Origin: Anabaena subtropica FACHB-260
GTDB lineage: Bacteria; Cyanobacteriota; Cyanobacteriia; Cyanobacteriales; Nostocaceae
Reading direction: 5' to 3'
Length of the DNA: 64,000 nucleotides
Assembly: GCF_014697105.1 (NCBI RefSeq)
Contig: NZ_JACJRF010000023.1
Location: 23,032-87,031, forward strand
Part shown: positions 33,431 to 42,787 of the stretch, piece by piece
Position numbering within the stretch: the first letter of the stretch is position 1
Layout: each line of letters starts with the position of its first letter
The notes under the pieces: generated by a model
Told to the model about the DNA's origin: nothing
Seen by the model: only the letters and a program-made list of their open reading frames with translations
Database searches by the model: none
Position numbers and translations under genes: made by a program

Positions 33431-34702
33431 TTACTTGAGATAGGAAACAGATACATCCTTCACAAAAACATTTCTAGCAGCCCAAACACCAAAAACTAAT
33501 GCCATTACAGAGTGAACTACGAGAACAGTTATAGCGACACCAAATATACCCCATTGGACGGCTACAAGTATAGAAGCAGCAAAAATGAAAGTATAAATGA
33601 TATCAAATGACAATAGTAAATTTGTTCTATCTGTAGCTTTTAGGAGGGTAGAATTTGCCCATCTAAATGTTAAAGGAACAACAGAAATACATATAATAAT
33701 TAAAATTGGTATGGCTTTTATCCATTTTTCACCAAAAATGATGGGTACATAAAATGGTGCTAAGGATGTTTGTAGAGTCACAATAAAAGTGATCACAAAA
33801 AGCATTAATTTAAGACCATGAATATAAGTTTTTTTCATCTCATGATAATTTTGCCGCACAGCACAAATTTGAGGGAATAAAGCTGATATAAATGAATAGG
33901 CTACATTAGAAGTAATGCCAGATCCAGCATTAAAGGCGAAATAATAAAGTCCTAATTGTTCAATACTTAAAAATTTTCCTATTATTAAATAATCAGAGTT
34001 AAGTCTGATTTTATTTAATAATTCTATACCTAATATATTTCTACCAAAATTCACTATAATTTCCCATTTTTCGAGGGAAAACTGTTTGGGGAATTTCCAT
34101 TTTTCATATTTTCTTGTGATAATAATCCAAGGTACATTAGATAATACTATTGCCAAGACTATAGACCAGATACCCATACCTAACAATGCTAAGGATACAG
34201 TTATTAGGTTTGTTAAAAATGACTGGACAGCATTACAAATTGCTATAATTTTTAGCCGATTTTCTCTTTCAATTAGAGCAGCATGAACTGTGAATAAAGG
34301 TAAAGTTAAGTAGGATATAGCAGTTACACAAATTGGTAAAACAAGACTGTTGTTTTCATAAAAATTAGCAATAGGAAAAGCTAATAAACATTGAATACAG
34401 AAAAGGGAAATACCCAATATCCAATTTAGCCAGTAGGATGTATTACATATAGTTGCGAGGTATTCTTGATCTGCTTGAATAATTTTTGCACCAATCCCCC
34501 CTCTTAAGGTGAAAGCATTGGCAAATTCAAAGATTGTATAAATTATCGCCATTGCTCCATAATCTTGGGAGCTAAACATTCGAGATAGAGTGACAGTTGT
34601 TCCTAAGCGAAAAATACGGTTTACTAGTTCTGCTGTTCCTAGCCAACCAACGTTGCGGATAAATTGACCAGATAATAATTGTTTTATCTTGTTGATTATC
34701 AT
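33431..34702 (-). CDS. Wzx-type polysaccharide flippase (copy 1)
   Basis: A 423-residue polytopic MOP-superfamily transporter. It is closely similar to the flippase at 27474-28748: both have NRIFRLGTTVTL, LRGGIGAK, NTSYWLNWIL or its near match, IERENRLKI and FYVPIIFGEKW. Two intact flippases in one locus suggest two different repeat units or a recent, still redundant duplication. It lies 47 bp upstream of the pyruvyltransferase start and is co-directional with everything around it. Confidence 0.87.
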   Translation of the reverse strand: MIINKIKQLLSGQFIRNVGWLGTAELVNRIFRLGTTVTLSRMFSSQDYGAMAIIYTIFEFANAFTLRGGIGAKIIQADQEYLATICNTSYWLNWILGISLFCIQCLLAFPIANFYENNSLVLPICVTAISYLTLPLFTVHAALIERENRLKIIAICNAVQSFLTNLITVSLALLGMGIWSIVLAIVLSNVPWIIITRKYEKWKFPKQFSLEKWEIIVNFGRNILGIELLNKIRLNSDYLIIGKFLSIEQLGLYYFAFNAGSGITSNVAYSFISALFPQICAVRQNYHEMKKTYIHGLKLMLFVITFIVTLQTSLAPFYVPIIFGEKWIKAIPILIIICISVVPLTFRWANSTLLKATDRTNLLLSFDIIYTFIFAASILVAVQWGIFGVAITVLVVHSVMALVFGVWAARNVFVKDVSVSYLK

Positions 34703-34765
34703 TAGAATTGTGTTGATATTGCCAGGTAAAACTTATACAAGTATTTTGTTGTGTAACCAGAAATA

Positions 34766-35722
34766 TCAGGTAACAGCACCCAGAACTAATCTTCGTAAGT
34801 TGCGTGTGAGCGATCGCAAGTTATCATAGCCTTGAGAACCCAATAGGCTCATAATCACGATAGCTACACTCAAACGTAAAAAATAGGTTGTGAAAAAAAT
34901 CTGTGGGTAATGTAAAAGAGCCTGGCGACGATATTTTATGGCTTCTTGGTAATTTTTTTCATCCATACAAGTCCAGGCTGTATATAGATTTATCCATCCA
35001 TAGCTACGATTTCGCAAGTATAGTAACTCGGTTGGCGCTGATTCAAAAGTTTTTTCAAAAACTCGGCGGATATTTTTGAGCATTTTGGGACGATTTTTGC
35101 TCATACTTTGTGAGTGTCGGCGATAGAGTGTCAGTGGTTCTTTGACTACTGCAAAATGATAATGAGCAGCTAGTCTTATCCACATATCACGGTCTTCAGA
35201 ACTGGTTAATTCTGCGTCAAATAAGCCTACTTTGTCAAAACAAATACGGCGAACCATCGCCGAACTACCGTTAGATATTTTGTCATTGACAACCATTTGT
35301 TCCCAGACATATCCTTCGACATTAGACGCTACTATCACACCTGTAGGTTTGCCAGTTTCATCAGTCCAGGCTGTCCATGTATAAACTAAACCAGCTTGTG
35401 GTGAATTATCCAAACATTTTACTTGTTTTTCTAATTTAGTCGGCAACCATAAGTCATCAGCATCAATAAAGGCTATGTATTCTCCAGATGCGTGAGTAAT
35501 CCCAGTATTACGCGCTCCCGATAATCCTTTATTTTCTTGTGAAATTACTTGCACTCGTGGGTCGGTAATTTTGGTAGTCCATTCGATAATATTATCTGTA
35601 CTACCATCATTAATAATTAAGATTTCTATGTCGGTAAAGGTTTGCTGTAAAACACTTTCCAATGTAGCTGGAAGGTATTTCATGGCATTGTAGGCGGGAA
35701 TTACAACAGATACTTTTGGCAT
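34766..35722 (-). CDS. GT2-family glycosyltransferase (paralogue c)
   Basis: A 318-residue GT-A transferase with VSVVIPAYNAMKYLPATLES, INDGSTDN, FIDADDLW and MWIRLAAHY. It aligns without gaps to its neighbour at 35761 over the first 110 residues by eye. The C-terminal part RNLRRLVLG is basic. It is part of the first copy of the duplicated module. The sugar transferred is not known. Confidence 0.88.
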   Translation of the reverse strand: MPKVSVVIPAYNAMKYLPATLESVLQQTFTDIEILIINDGSTDNIIEWTTKITDPRVQVISQENKGLSGARNTGITHASGEYIAFIDADDLWLPTKLEKQVKCLDNSPQAGLVYTWTAWTDETGKPTGVIVASNVEGYVWEQMVVNDKISNGSSAMVRRICFDKVGLFDAELTSSEDRDMWIRLAAHYHFAVVKEPLTLYRRHSQSMSKNRPKMLKNIRRVFEKTFESAPTELLYLRNRSYGWINLYTAWTCMDEKNYQEAIKYRRQALLHYPQIFFTTYFLRLSVAIVIMSLLGSQGYDNLRSLTRNLRRLVLGAVT

Positions 35723-35760
35723 AATTTATTAAATGGATTTAATGAAGATTTACAGAGTAT

Positions 35761-36717
35761 TTAAGGTATTAAAGCTAGGATATTTCTTCGCAAGGAACGA
35801 CTAATATTTCTGACTCCATCTAAGCCTGAAGAACCAAATAGACGGGTGACAATTATGGCAAATTTTTGAGATAAGCCAGACTTAGAATAAATTACTTGAG
35901 GATCATTGGCGTAGGCTTGTTGACGATAATAAAGAGCTTGTTCATAGTTGCGGTTATCTAAAGCTCTCCATGCTAAATATAAATAAACTAAAGCATAGGC
36001 ACGTTGCTTTAGTTTCTGTAATTCTGGTGGTACAGATTTAAAGGTTTTTTCGATCACAGATTGATTTTCTCGAAAAACGCGATCGCAGTTTTTTGACATA
36101 CTACTACGATGTTGTCGATAAAGAGTTAATGGTTCTTTAATTAAGCCAAAAGCATAACGATATGCAATCCGAATCCACATATCCCAATCGGATGAACCAC
36201 CCATTTCTGGATCAAATAAACCTACTTTTTGAAAACAAGAGTTGCGGACTAAAGGAGAGCTACCACAGACAACAGTAGGACATTGAATAATTTGCTGCCA
36301 AACATTACCTTCGGCATTAGTTTTAAGTACAGTTCCTGTAGATATTCCATCCTCATCGATTAACATGACCCAAGTATCCACTAAGCCGACTTCTGGATTC
36401 TTATCTAAATAAGAGACTTGTTTTTCTAATTTGCTTGGTTCCCAAAGATCATCAGCATCTAAAAATGCTATATATTCACCTTTGGCTTCTATTACACCTG
36501 TGTTGTGTGCGCCAGTTAAGCCTTGGTTTTCTTGGGTAATTAAGCGGATTCTAGAATCTGTGAGACTGGACACCCAGTCAATAATATTGTCGGAACTGCC
36601 ATCATTAATTATTAATATTTCAAAATCAGTAAAGGTTTGTTGAAAAACTGTTTCTAATGTTGTTGGCAAATAAGCCATTGCATTGTAAGCCGGAATCACT
36701 ATAGAAACTTTTGGCAT
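35761..36717 (-). CDS. GT2-family glycosyltransferase (paralogue d)
   Basis: A 318-residue GT-A transferase with VSIVIPAYNAMAYLPTTLET, INDGSSDN, FLDADDLW and MWIRIAYRY. It has the same overall length as paralogue c, with divergence in the acceptor-binding half, which fits a different acceptor sugar. It starts 6 bp downstream of the GT4 gene, so the two are almost certainly co-translated from one mRNA. Confidence 0.88.
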   Translation of the reverse strand: MPKVSIVIPAYNAMAYLPTTLETVFQQTFTDFEILIINDGSSDNIIDWVSSLTDSRIRLITQENQGLTGAHNTGVIEAKGEYIAFLDADDLWEPSKLEKQVSYLDKNPEVGLVDTWVMLIDEDGISTGTVLKTNAEGNVWQQIIQCPTVVCGSSPLVRNSCFQKVGLFDPEMGGSSDWDMWIRIAYRYAFGLIKEPLTLYRQHRSSMSKNCDRVFRENQSVIEKTFKSVPPELQKLKQRAYALVYLYLAWRALDNRNYEQALYYRQQAYANDPQVIYSKSGLSQKFAIIVTRLFGSSGLDGVRNISRSLRRNILALIP

Positions 36718-36723
36718 ATTTTT

Positions 36724-37905
36724 CTACTTAATTTTTTGATAATTTTGAATAGTGTCTAAAATTAAATCACGATAGCTGAGTGATATGTTTTTCCAACTAA
36801 AACTTAGAGCATTCTGGCGCGGTTTCACTTGCCAATATTGAGTTAAAATTTCTCCAATAGCCGCAGCATAAATATCAGGGTTAGTCACATCACAGACTAT
36901 GCCAGCATCACCAACAATCTGACGACGCATTTGATCATCGGTAGCAACTACAGGTAAACCACTAGCCATTGCTTCCACATAAGCCAGTCCAAATGGCTCA
37001 TCAATTGAAGGTAGGGTAAATACGTCTGCACTGCGATAAACTTCCGGCATTTGTTCATAGGGGAAACTTTGAATACGAAAACGCTCCTCCCCTAATAATT
37101 CATTACCTTTGGCTTGGAAGAAATCACGATCAATACCATCACCACATAATAATAAACTCGCTTGGGGTAATCGTGCGACTGCCTGCATAGCCAATTCGAT
37201 CCGCTTATGGCTATTACGCTTGAGAGAAGCGACACACAAAACAATAGGTTTTGGCAAACCAAAATCTATGTGATTTCCTTCTGGTGTGAACTTCTCAACA
37301 TCAACACCATTAGGGATAATAGTTACATTTTGGTTCGGTTCTAAACTACGAACAAATGCTGCTGTTTCTTCGGAAAAAACTACTAATTGATCAGGATGAA
37401 AACGCAAGTTACGTGTTAATGATTTCCCTCCTCCCATTAAGCCGACGTGTTCAGTAAAAAGTATTGGTGTACCTTTGATAGCTCGTACAAAAGATGCCAT
37501 TGCTAGTCCACCATAATCATTACAGGGAAATATCAAATCAGCAGGTTTCGTTAATAGGTGAATGGCGCAAGGTAAAAAATTGCTGAAGTGTTCAATCACT
37601 ATTTCTGGATGGCTAGCAAATTTATTTACGATTCCAGAAATAAGTGGATGACGCACAATTTTAAAAGCTTGTGTGCGCGATATACCACCAGACGGGGAGG
37701 AAAAAGAGCCACAATCAACGCCACTCAAAAGTTCCACATCGAAGTAGGAATTGAGATATCGCGCTAATTCGATGGCAAAAATTTCTGATCCACCACTCCA
37801 ATTTACTCCGGCACTAGGATGTACCAACACAACCCGATAACGCTTTTTGTCTGGTGATGTTGGTAGATAATTGTTGTTCTTATAATCAATGACTTGCTGT
37901 TTCAT
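36724..37905 (-). CDS. GT4-family glycosyltransferase
   Basis: A 393-residue GT-B glycosyltransferase: N-terminal VHPSAGVNWSGGSEIFAIEL, donor-domain VASLKRNSHKRIELAMQAV and the E-x7-E region in PFGLAYVEAMASGLPVV. The N-terminal 20 residues before the first strand are polar. It lies 33 bp after the acyltransferase gene and 6 bp before GT2 paralogue d. It would add one sugar of the repeat unit. Confidence 0.87.
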   Translation of the reverse strand: MKQQVIDYKNNNYLPTSPDKKRYRVVLVHPSAGVNWSGGSEIFAIELARYLNSYFDVELLSGVDCGSFSSPSGGISRTQAFKIVRHPLISGIVNKFASHPEIVIEHFSNFLPCAIHLLTKPADLIFPCNDYGGLAMASFVRAIKGTPILFTEHVGLMGGGKSLTRNLRFHPDQLVVFSEETAAFVRSLEPNQNVTIIPNGVDVEKFTPEGNHIDFGLPKPIVLCVASLKRNSHKRIELAMQAVARLPQASLLLCGDGIDRDFFQAKGNELLGEERFRIQSFPYEQMPEVYRSADVFTLPSIDEPFGLAYVEAMASGLPVVATDDQMRRQIVGDAGIVCDVTNPDIYAAAIGEILTQYWQVKPRQNALSFSWKNISLSYRDLILDTIQNYQKIK

Positions 37906-37938
37906 TATTATCTATCAAAATAAGCTTTCATTGACTAA

Positions 37939-39018
37939 TCAAGCATTGGCTATTTTTTTAGGTTTAAAGCTGATAATCAATGGCTTTTCAATCAAAGAAA
38001 AAACTAGGCAGCCAAACATGATAGAGATACAGGATATTACCAGACCAAAGCTATTGAGCAAGAAAATATTTTCAGTAATATTGGGATAAATCTTCTGGAC
38101 AACTTTACTAATGTTATTGATAGCAAATCCATGTGCTAGATAAATAGAATAAGATGCGTCACCTATATACACCAGCAATCTAGGAATCTGAAGATTTTTT
38201 ACATTTTCTATGTAGGCGAAACCTAGTAAAAGTAACATAGAAGGAATGCCAAAGGTAATTACTTGGGAAATGCTGACGATTTGGTGATAGTAATTTATTG
38301 CTGATAAGGTATAAAGGAAAGCTCCTACAGATATTAGTGCCATCCCCCACTTAATTTGGTATTTGGCAAACAAATAGGCTGCTAAACAACCTAGAGCAAA
38401 TTCGATATTGTAACTACTGAAAACGAAATTAAGAATTAAACTATCCTTTGGTAATGGCATGATTCCCACAAAATTTGCTAAGACACCTAAGAACCAAATA
38501 CTAACTATTGGGTAAGCAATTCTGCTAGAGAAACCAATGAATAGAGCAAAAATTAGGTAAAATAGAATTTCATAACTTAAAGTCCAACTTACACCTAAGA
38601 AGCTACTCGAAAGAATGTTTCTATCTTGGGGGAATAAAGTAAACGCTTTGATGATTTCGATAAAGTTCCTCTCGGTAGATTCTGGATTGTAAGAAAAAAT
38701 GAAAGAAGCAGACATTTTTAAAATTAAAAATACCCAATATATAGGGTAGATACGAGCAAATCTTTTGAATAAAAAAGGAAATAATTGGCTACTATGACCA
38801 ATTTCGTATTTATGAATATAGACAATAATAAATCCACTGAGTACAAAGAAAAAATCTACACCTGAACCACCAAAATTAAATATCTTAAAGAAAAAGTCTT
38901 TACCATAATTTTGATTAAATATCAGGTCGCAATGAGCAAGTACTACTAATACTGCTGCCAAACCACGTAATAATTGGAGAGTATAAAGTCTCTTCTTAAC
39001 TTGGGAATTATCAGGCAT
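37939..39018 (-). CDS. Acyltransferase 3 family membrane protein (copy 1)
   Basis: A 359-residue polytopic acyltransferase with QLLRGLAAVLVVLAHCD (catalytic His), FFVLSGFII and RFARIYPIYW. It is a close paralogue of the protein at 30895-31971. It is expected to acylate (often acetylate) sugars of the exported glycan at the membrane. It lies 48 bp after the polymerase gene in the same operon-like run. Confidence 0.87.
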   Translation of the reverse strand: MPDNSQVKKRLYTLQLLRGLAAVLVVLAHCDLIFNQNYGKDFFFKIFNFGGSGVDFFFVLSGFIIVYIHKYEIGHSSQLFPFLFKRFARIYPIYWVFLILKMSASFIFSYNPESTERNFIEIIKAFTLFPQDRNILSSSFLGVSWTLSYEILFYLIFALFIGFSSRIAYPIVSIWFLGVLANFVGIMPLPKDSLILNFVFSSYNIEFALGCLAAYLFAKYQIKWGMALISVGAFLYTLSAINYYHQIVSISQVITFGIPSMLLLLGFAYIENVKNLQIPRLLVYIGDASYSIYLAHGFAINNISKVVQKIYPNITENIFLLNSFGLVISCISIMFGCLVFSLIEKPLIISFKPKKIANA

Positions 39019-39066
39019 AGATTCTCCTCATTTTCTCTCAATACTAGGCTAGGAATTGACAGTTTT

Positions 39067-40485
39067 TTATGTTGTTGGCTTTGTATTCCAATCCCAACCG
39101 GCGACTGCGATTAAAGTGAACCAATAAAAGAACAGCATGGTATGACTCCAGATATTTTCAGTAATCATACCTACTGGCATTGTTAAAATCAGTGCTAACA
39201 AAATCAAGCACAGACTATTTTGGGTTTTATTAGAGAGCGATCGCTTCATTAATTCGACAATTCGCCCTATCTGTACGCCAAAAAAGGCGATAAAACTCAC
39301 TAACCCGATAATTCCGCCTTCTGTTAACGCCCGGACATAATCGTTATGTGCGTATAAACCATTACTGGCAATATGTGTAGTTACCCCCAACCCATAACCT
39401 AGAAGTGGGTACTGTTTCCATGCTTCTAGTAATTCGTGCCACTGAGCAATCCGCCAGTTGAAGCTGTTATTGTCGCTATAAGACAGGAGAATCGCTCGCC
39501 AGATATCTATATCGGGATTCAGAAGCGGTGTTTGTCCTATTGATTCTAGGCGTTGTTGTCCAAACTCTGTACTACCAAAGAGAATGATGACTAAACTCAA
39601 GAAAAATACTGCGCCGATCAGTTTCAATAAACTTAACCGGGGAGAAATGAACACCAGAATAAATACTGCCAACATCATCAAGCTAAACAATGCCTTTGTG
39701 CTGACATAAAAGAAGGCAAGTAAGCCTAGCAAAAGTAGCCAAGGCCAGCGTACTTTAGTTATAGTTATCTTCCAGGTGGTAAGACCAATAAACAATAATA
39801 AGAAGGTGGCAAAACTATTGGGATGCCCAATACTGCCTCTAATCCGAGAACCTTCCGATAAAGCTTCGCCAATCCCAGACAAAGGTGCAAAATGGGATGG
39901 CAAAATTCCCGGCACAAACATTTGCAAAAGTGCGATCGCCAGAGGTATGACTAAAGCCCAAAACAGCATATTGATCAATGTTTCCGGGTGAATCCGTCCT
40001 TTTAGCTGCATGACTAGTAAATAAACCATCAGCCAGGAAAACAAGCGAACCCATTCTCGTAGACTAGTTCCGAAAACAGAACCATCTAGTCCTAGACCAC
40101 CTATAGGCAAAAGAACTAGCCACATTGCCTGAAAAAACATCCAAGCAACCAGAAACCACCACAACCAATCAGTATGTACAGTACGTTTCCGAAATAAAAG
40201 TACTGTGACGTAAAGCAAGGTGAGTATGTCAATGGCGATCGCAAAAGCAGAGGGTAGGGGTGGAGAAATGATACTATCTATAGCGCTGCGAATAATCAAA
40301 GCACTCAACACGGCTTGCTCTAGGTTTCTGAAAAACACAGCCAGTATCACTAATGAAACTATTGCTAAACCAGGTAAAACTGGACTAGCACTGGCAGCAA
40401 ACCCCGCAATTAAACCGACAATTACCACTCCCAGCCAGATGGCTACAGCAGAAAAGTTAATTGAGCGCTGATAATTATTCCACAT
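39067..40485 (-). CDS. Wzy/O-antigen ligase-like polysaccharide polymerase
   Basis: A 472-residue membrane protein with about ten to twelve hydrophobic segments and the Wzy_C/O-antigen-ligase signature. This includes IGHPNSFATFLLL, a large periplasmic loop near 330-390 with PLLGYGLGVTTHI, and AHNDYVRALTEGGIIGL. Such proteins join flipped repeat units into long chains on the periplasmic side. Its start codon lies two bases after the stop of the Wzc-like gene, so translation is coupled. It is intact. Confidence 0.86.
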   Translation of the reverse strand: MWNNYQRSINFSAVAIWLGVVIVGLIAGFAASASPVLPGLAIVSLVILAVFFRNLEQAVLSALIIRSAIDSIISPPLPSAFAIAIDILTLLYVTVLLFRKRTVHTDWLWWFLVAWMFFQAMWLVLLPIGGLGLDGSVFGTSLREWVRLFSWLMVYLLVMQLKGRIHPETLINMLFWALVIPLAIALLQMFVPGILPSHFAPLSGIGEALSEGSRIRGSIGHPNSFATFLLLFIGLTTWKITITKVRWPWLLLLGLLAFFYVSTKALFSLMMLAVFILVFISPRLSLLKLIGAVFFLSLVIILFGSTEFGQQRLESIGQTPLLNPDIDIWRAILLSYSDNNSFNWRIAQWHELLEAWKQYPLLGYGLGVTTHIASNGLYAHNDYVRALTEGGIIGLVSFIAFFGVQIGRIVELMKRSLSNKTQNSLCLILLALILTMPVGMITENIWSHTMLFFYWFTLIAVAGWDWNTKPTT

Positions 40486-40487
40486 AT

Positions 40488-42671
40488 TCAGTTCGAGCTA
40501 GAATCGTTGGATGAATTTCTGGCGCTACTACCCAGGGATTTTATTCGCTTCAAGGGTCTAGATAATATCGAGGAATATTCCTCTGATGGATAGCGATAGT
40601 ACTTTTCTGTTCCACTCGTCATGCCATTGACGACTACTCCCAAAATCGGGATACGATTTTGGTTGAGTTCTGATACAGCTCGTTGTAATACCTCTTTGAG
40701 GGTAAAACCTGGGCGTGTGGTAAGGATGACTCCATCACTCATCTGACTCAATGTGGAAGCATCAGCGCAGGCGCTCAAAGGTGGAGTATCGATAATCACT
40801 AAATCGTAGCGTTGTGCTGCTTCGGCCACCAACGCCTTCATCGCCTCTGACTCTAGCAACTGTGAAGGTCTTCCCCTTAATTCCCCACAAGTCAACACCG
40901 AAAGATTTTCTATCTCCGTTGACTGCACCGCATTCAGTAAAGGTCTTGTCCCATCAATTACATCTGTAATTCCTGGTTTGGGTGGTAGGTTAAACAGCGT
41001 GTGTTGTGATGGCTTACGCAAATCTGCATCTATAATTAATGTCCGTCGAGATAACATGGCGGCAACAGCAGCCAGATGTGATACTATGACTGACTTACCT
41101 TCTCCAGAGAGGGGACTGCTAACAACTATCACCTGCAAATTGTCAAGATTGCGGAACTCCAGGTTCTTTAAGAGCATCCGGTAAGGTTCAACCAAACCTA
41201 AGTCATCGAGAAATTGTTCGGCTGGTTCTAGACTAAGTTTGGTAGCAGGTAGACGCGGTAATACTCCCAACAACGGTAGTTGCAGTAACTCTTCGGCTTC
41301 TGAAGCATCGTGTAGGGTATTATCCATCAGTTCTAATAGCAATACCAAACCTACAGCTAAGATACTGCCAAAGAACCCAGCGATAACGAGTACAACTGTA
41401 TGCTTGGGAGATGAGGGTAAATCAGGGACTCCGGCGGTTTCAATAATGCGGATATTGCTAACTTTCTGCGCCTCAGCAATTTGTGCTTCTTCGAGTTTGC
41501 TTTGGAGAAACTTGAGTGATTCTGAGGCCTCTTCTCGTTGACGGGTGAGGACAGTCAACGGTTGCTGTTGAATTGGGATGAGTGCCAAACGATTTTGAAT
41601 ATCGGCTCTCATTCTCTGGATAGCATTCAGCTTATTTTCTACTGCCAAACGCGTAATATCGTTAGTGATTAACTCAGAGATGAGGTTTTGACTAATTTGG
41701 TCATTTGCCAAATCGTTAAAATTAGCTGTTTGATTACTAGATGACACTCTAGGCATTTGTTGTCCATACAAAGCCCGAATTTCATCTCTTTGCTGGATTA
41801 GATCCAAAACTGTGGGATGAGCTTCTTTAAATTTGGTGCGTGCTTCTATGAGTTTGGTTTCAACATCAGTTAACTTGGCTCGTAAGACTTTTAGTTGTTC
41901 GTCTTGACCTTCTCTCACGGAGGCGTAGGCGCTACTGATGTTTTTCGCATCTGTTACTTGACGTAAAGATGCGTCGCGCGATCGCGTTTCCTGAAGTTGC
42001 GCCGCTAGGGTACGTTCTTGATTTTCCAGTTCCGCCAAACTACCCACTAAGCTTCTGGTTTGGTCATCGGCAGCCACAACACCGCTTTGTTGTCGGTATT
42101 TAGTTTCCGCTAATTCTGCTTGTAGTAGGCGTTGGCGCGCTATGGGGACTTTCTCTGCCAAAAATTGTCTGACCTTAGTAGCTTCGGAACTAATGGTTTT
42201 GATATTTTCTTCAACCATTGCCTGAGAAAGAGCATTGAGAACCTGAGCAGCTTGATTGGGATCTAAACTTTGATATCTCAACTCTAAAATGTTCGTCGCG
42301 GGGACTATGACCACCTTCAAATTTGACCTGATCTCTGAAGGTGATAGTTCTTTTTGAGTTGAACTATTTTTTATCTGCGGATTGAGTTGCGCGATCGCCT
42401 GTTGCAACACAGTTTGTGACTTCAGCAATTCTGCTTGGTCTGCCAAGGGGTTACGCCCAACGCCTGTAGAAGATATCTGTGTTAAGTCACGACCTAATTC
42501 AGATACACTTGCCTTTTTATCATCCAGCATCAATCGTGCTGATGTTTCATATAAGCGTGGTGTCACTTGCAAGTAGGCAAATGATGCTCCCATGACAGCA
42601 GCAAAAACAGTCAGAGCCGGAAAGCCTCTGCGCCCCAAGACTGCTAATAAGGTTGAAATGCCTTTTCCCAT
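40488..42671 (-). CDS. Wzc-like chain-length regulator and bacterial tyrosine kinase
   Basis: A 727-residue inner-membrane protein of the PCP-2a type. It has an N-terminal membrane helix (about 10-30), a Wzz domain, a long periplasmic coiled-coil region (120-420), a second helix with VVLVIAGFFGSILAVGLVLL, and a cytoplasmic BY-kinase domain with Walker A SSPLSGEGKS, A' LIIDADLRKPS and Walker B DLVIIDTPP. The tail has clustered tyrosines (YYRYPSEEYSS) for autophosphorylation. ATG 42671 follows AGGG at good spacing; the frame continues 30 bases upstream without an SD. It controls polymer length and export together with the polymerase next door. Confidence 0.9.
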   Translation of the reverse strand: MGKGISTLLAVLGRRGFPALTVFAAVMGASFAYLQVTPRLYETSARLMLDDKKASVSELGRDLTQISSTGVGRNPLADQAELLKSQTVLQQAIAQLNPQIKNSSTQKELSPSEIRSNLKVVIVPATNILELRYQSLDPNQAAQVLNALSQAMVEENIKTISSEATKVRQFLAEKVPIARQRLLQAELAETKYRQQSGVVAADDQTRSLVGSLAELENQERTLAAQLQETRSRDASLRQVTDAKNISSAYASVREGQDEQLKVLRAKLTDVETKLIEARTKFKEAHPTVLDLIQQRDEIRALYGQQMPRVSSSNQTANFNDLANDQISQNLISELITNDITRLAVENKLNAIQRMRADIQNRLALIPIQQQPLTVLTRQREEASESLKFLQSKLEEAQIAEAQKVSNIRIIETAGVPDLPSSPKHTVVLVIAGFFGSILAVGLVLLLELMDNTLHDASEAEELLQLPLLGVLPRLPATKLSLEPAEQFLDDLGLVEPYRMLLKNLEFRNLDNLQVIVVSSPLSGEGKSVIVSHLAAVAAMLSRRTLIIDADLRKPSQHTLFNLPPKPGITDVIDGTRPLLNAVQSTEIENLSVLTCGELRGRPSQLLESEAMKALVAEAAQRYDLVIIDTPPLSACADASTLSQMSDGVILTTRPGFTLKEVLQRAVSELNQNRIPILGVVVNGMTSGTEKYYRYPSEEYSSILSRPLKRIKSLGSSARNSSNDSSSN

Positions 42672-42703
42672 TACACATACCCTAGTTTCTTTAGGAAACA
42701 TTT

Positions 42704-42731
42704 GTAATTCGTAATTCGTAATTCGTAATTA
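42704..42731. repeat. Heptanucleotide tandem repeat (GTAATTC)
   Basis: Three perfect GTAATTC units and a fourth GTAATTA. It lies in the gap between the Wzc-like gene and the GT4 gene upstream of it, overlapping the extended open frame that I do not use as its start. Confidence 0.8.
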
Positions 42732-42787
42732 AGAATTTAGGAGTTACGAATCCAAATATTCTTCATTTTCATGGCTGAATTTTGCAA

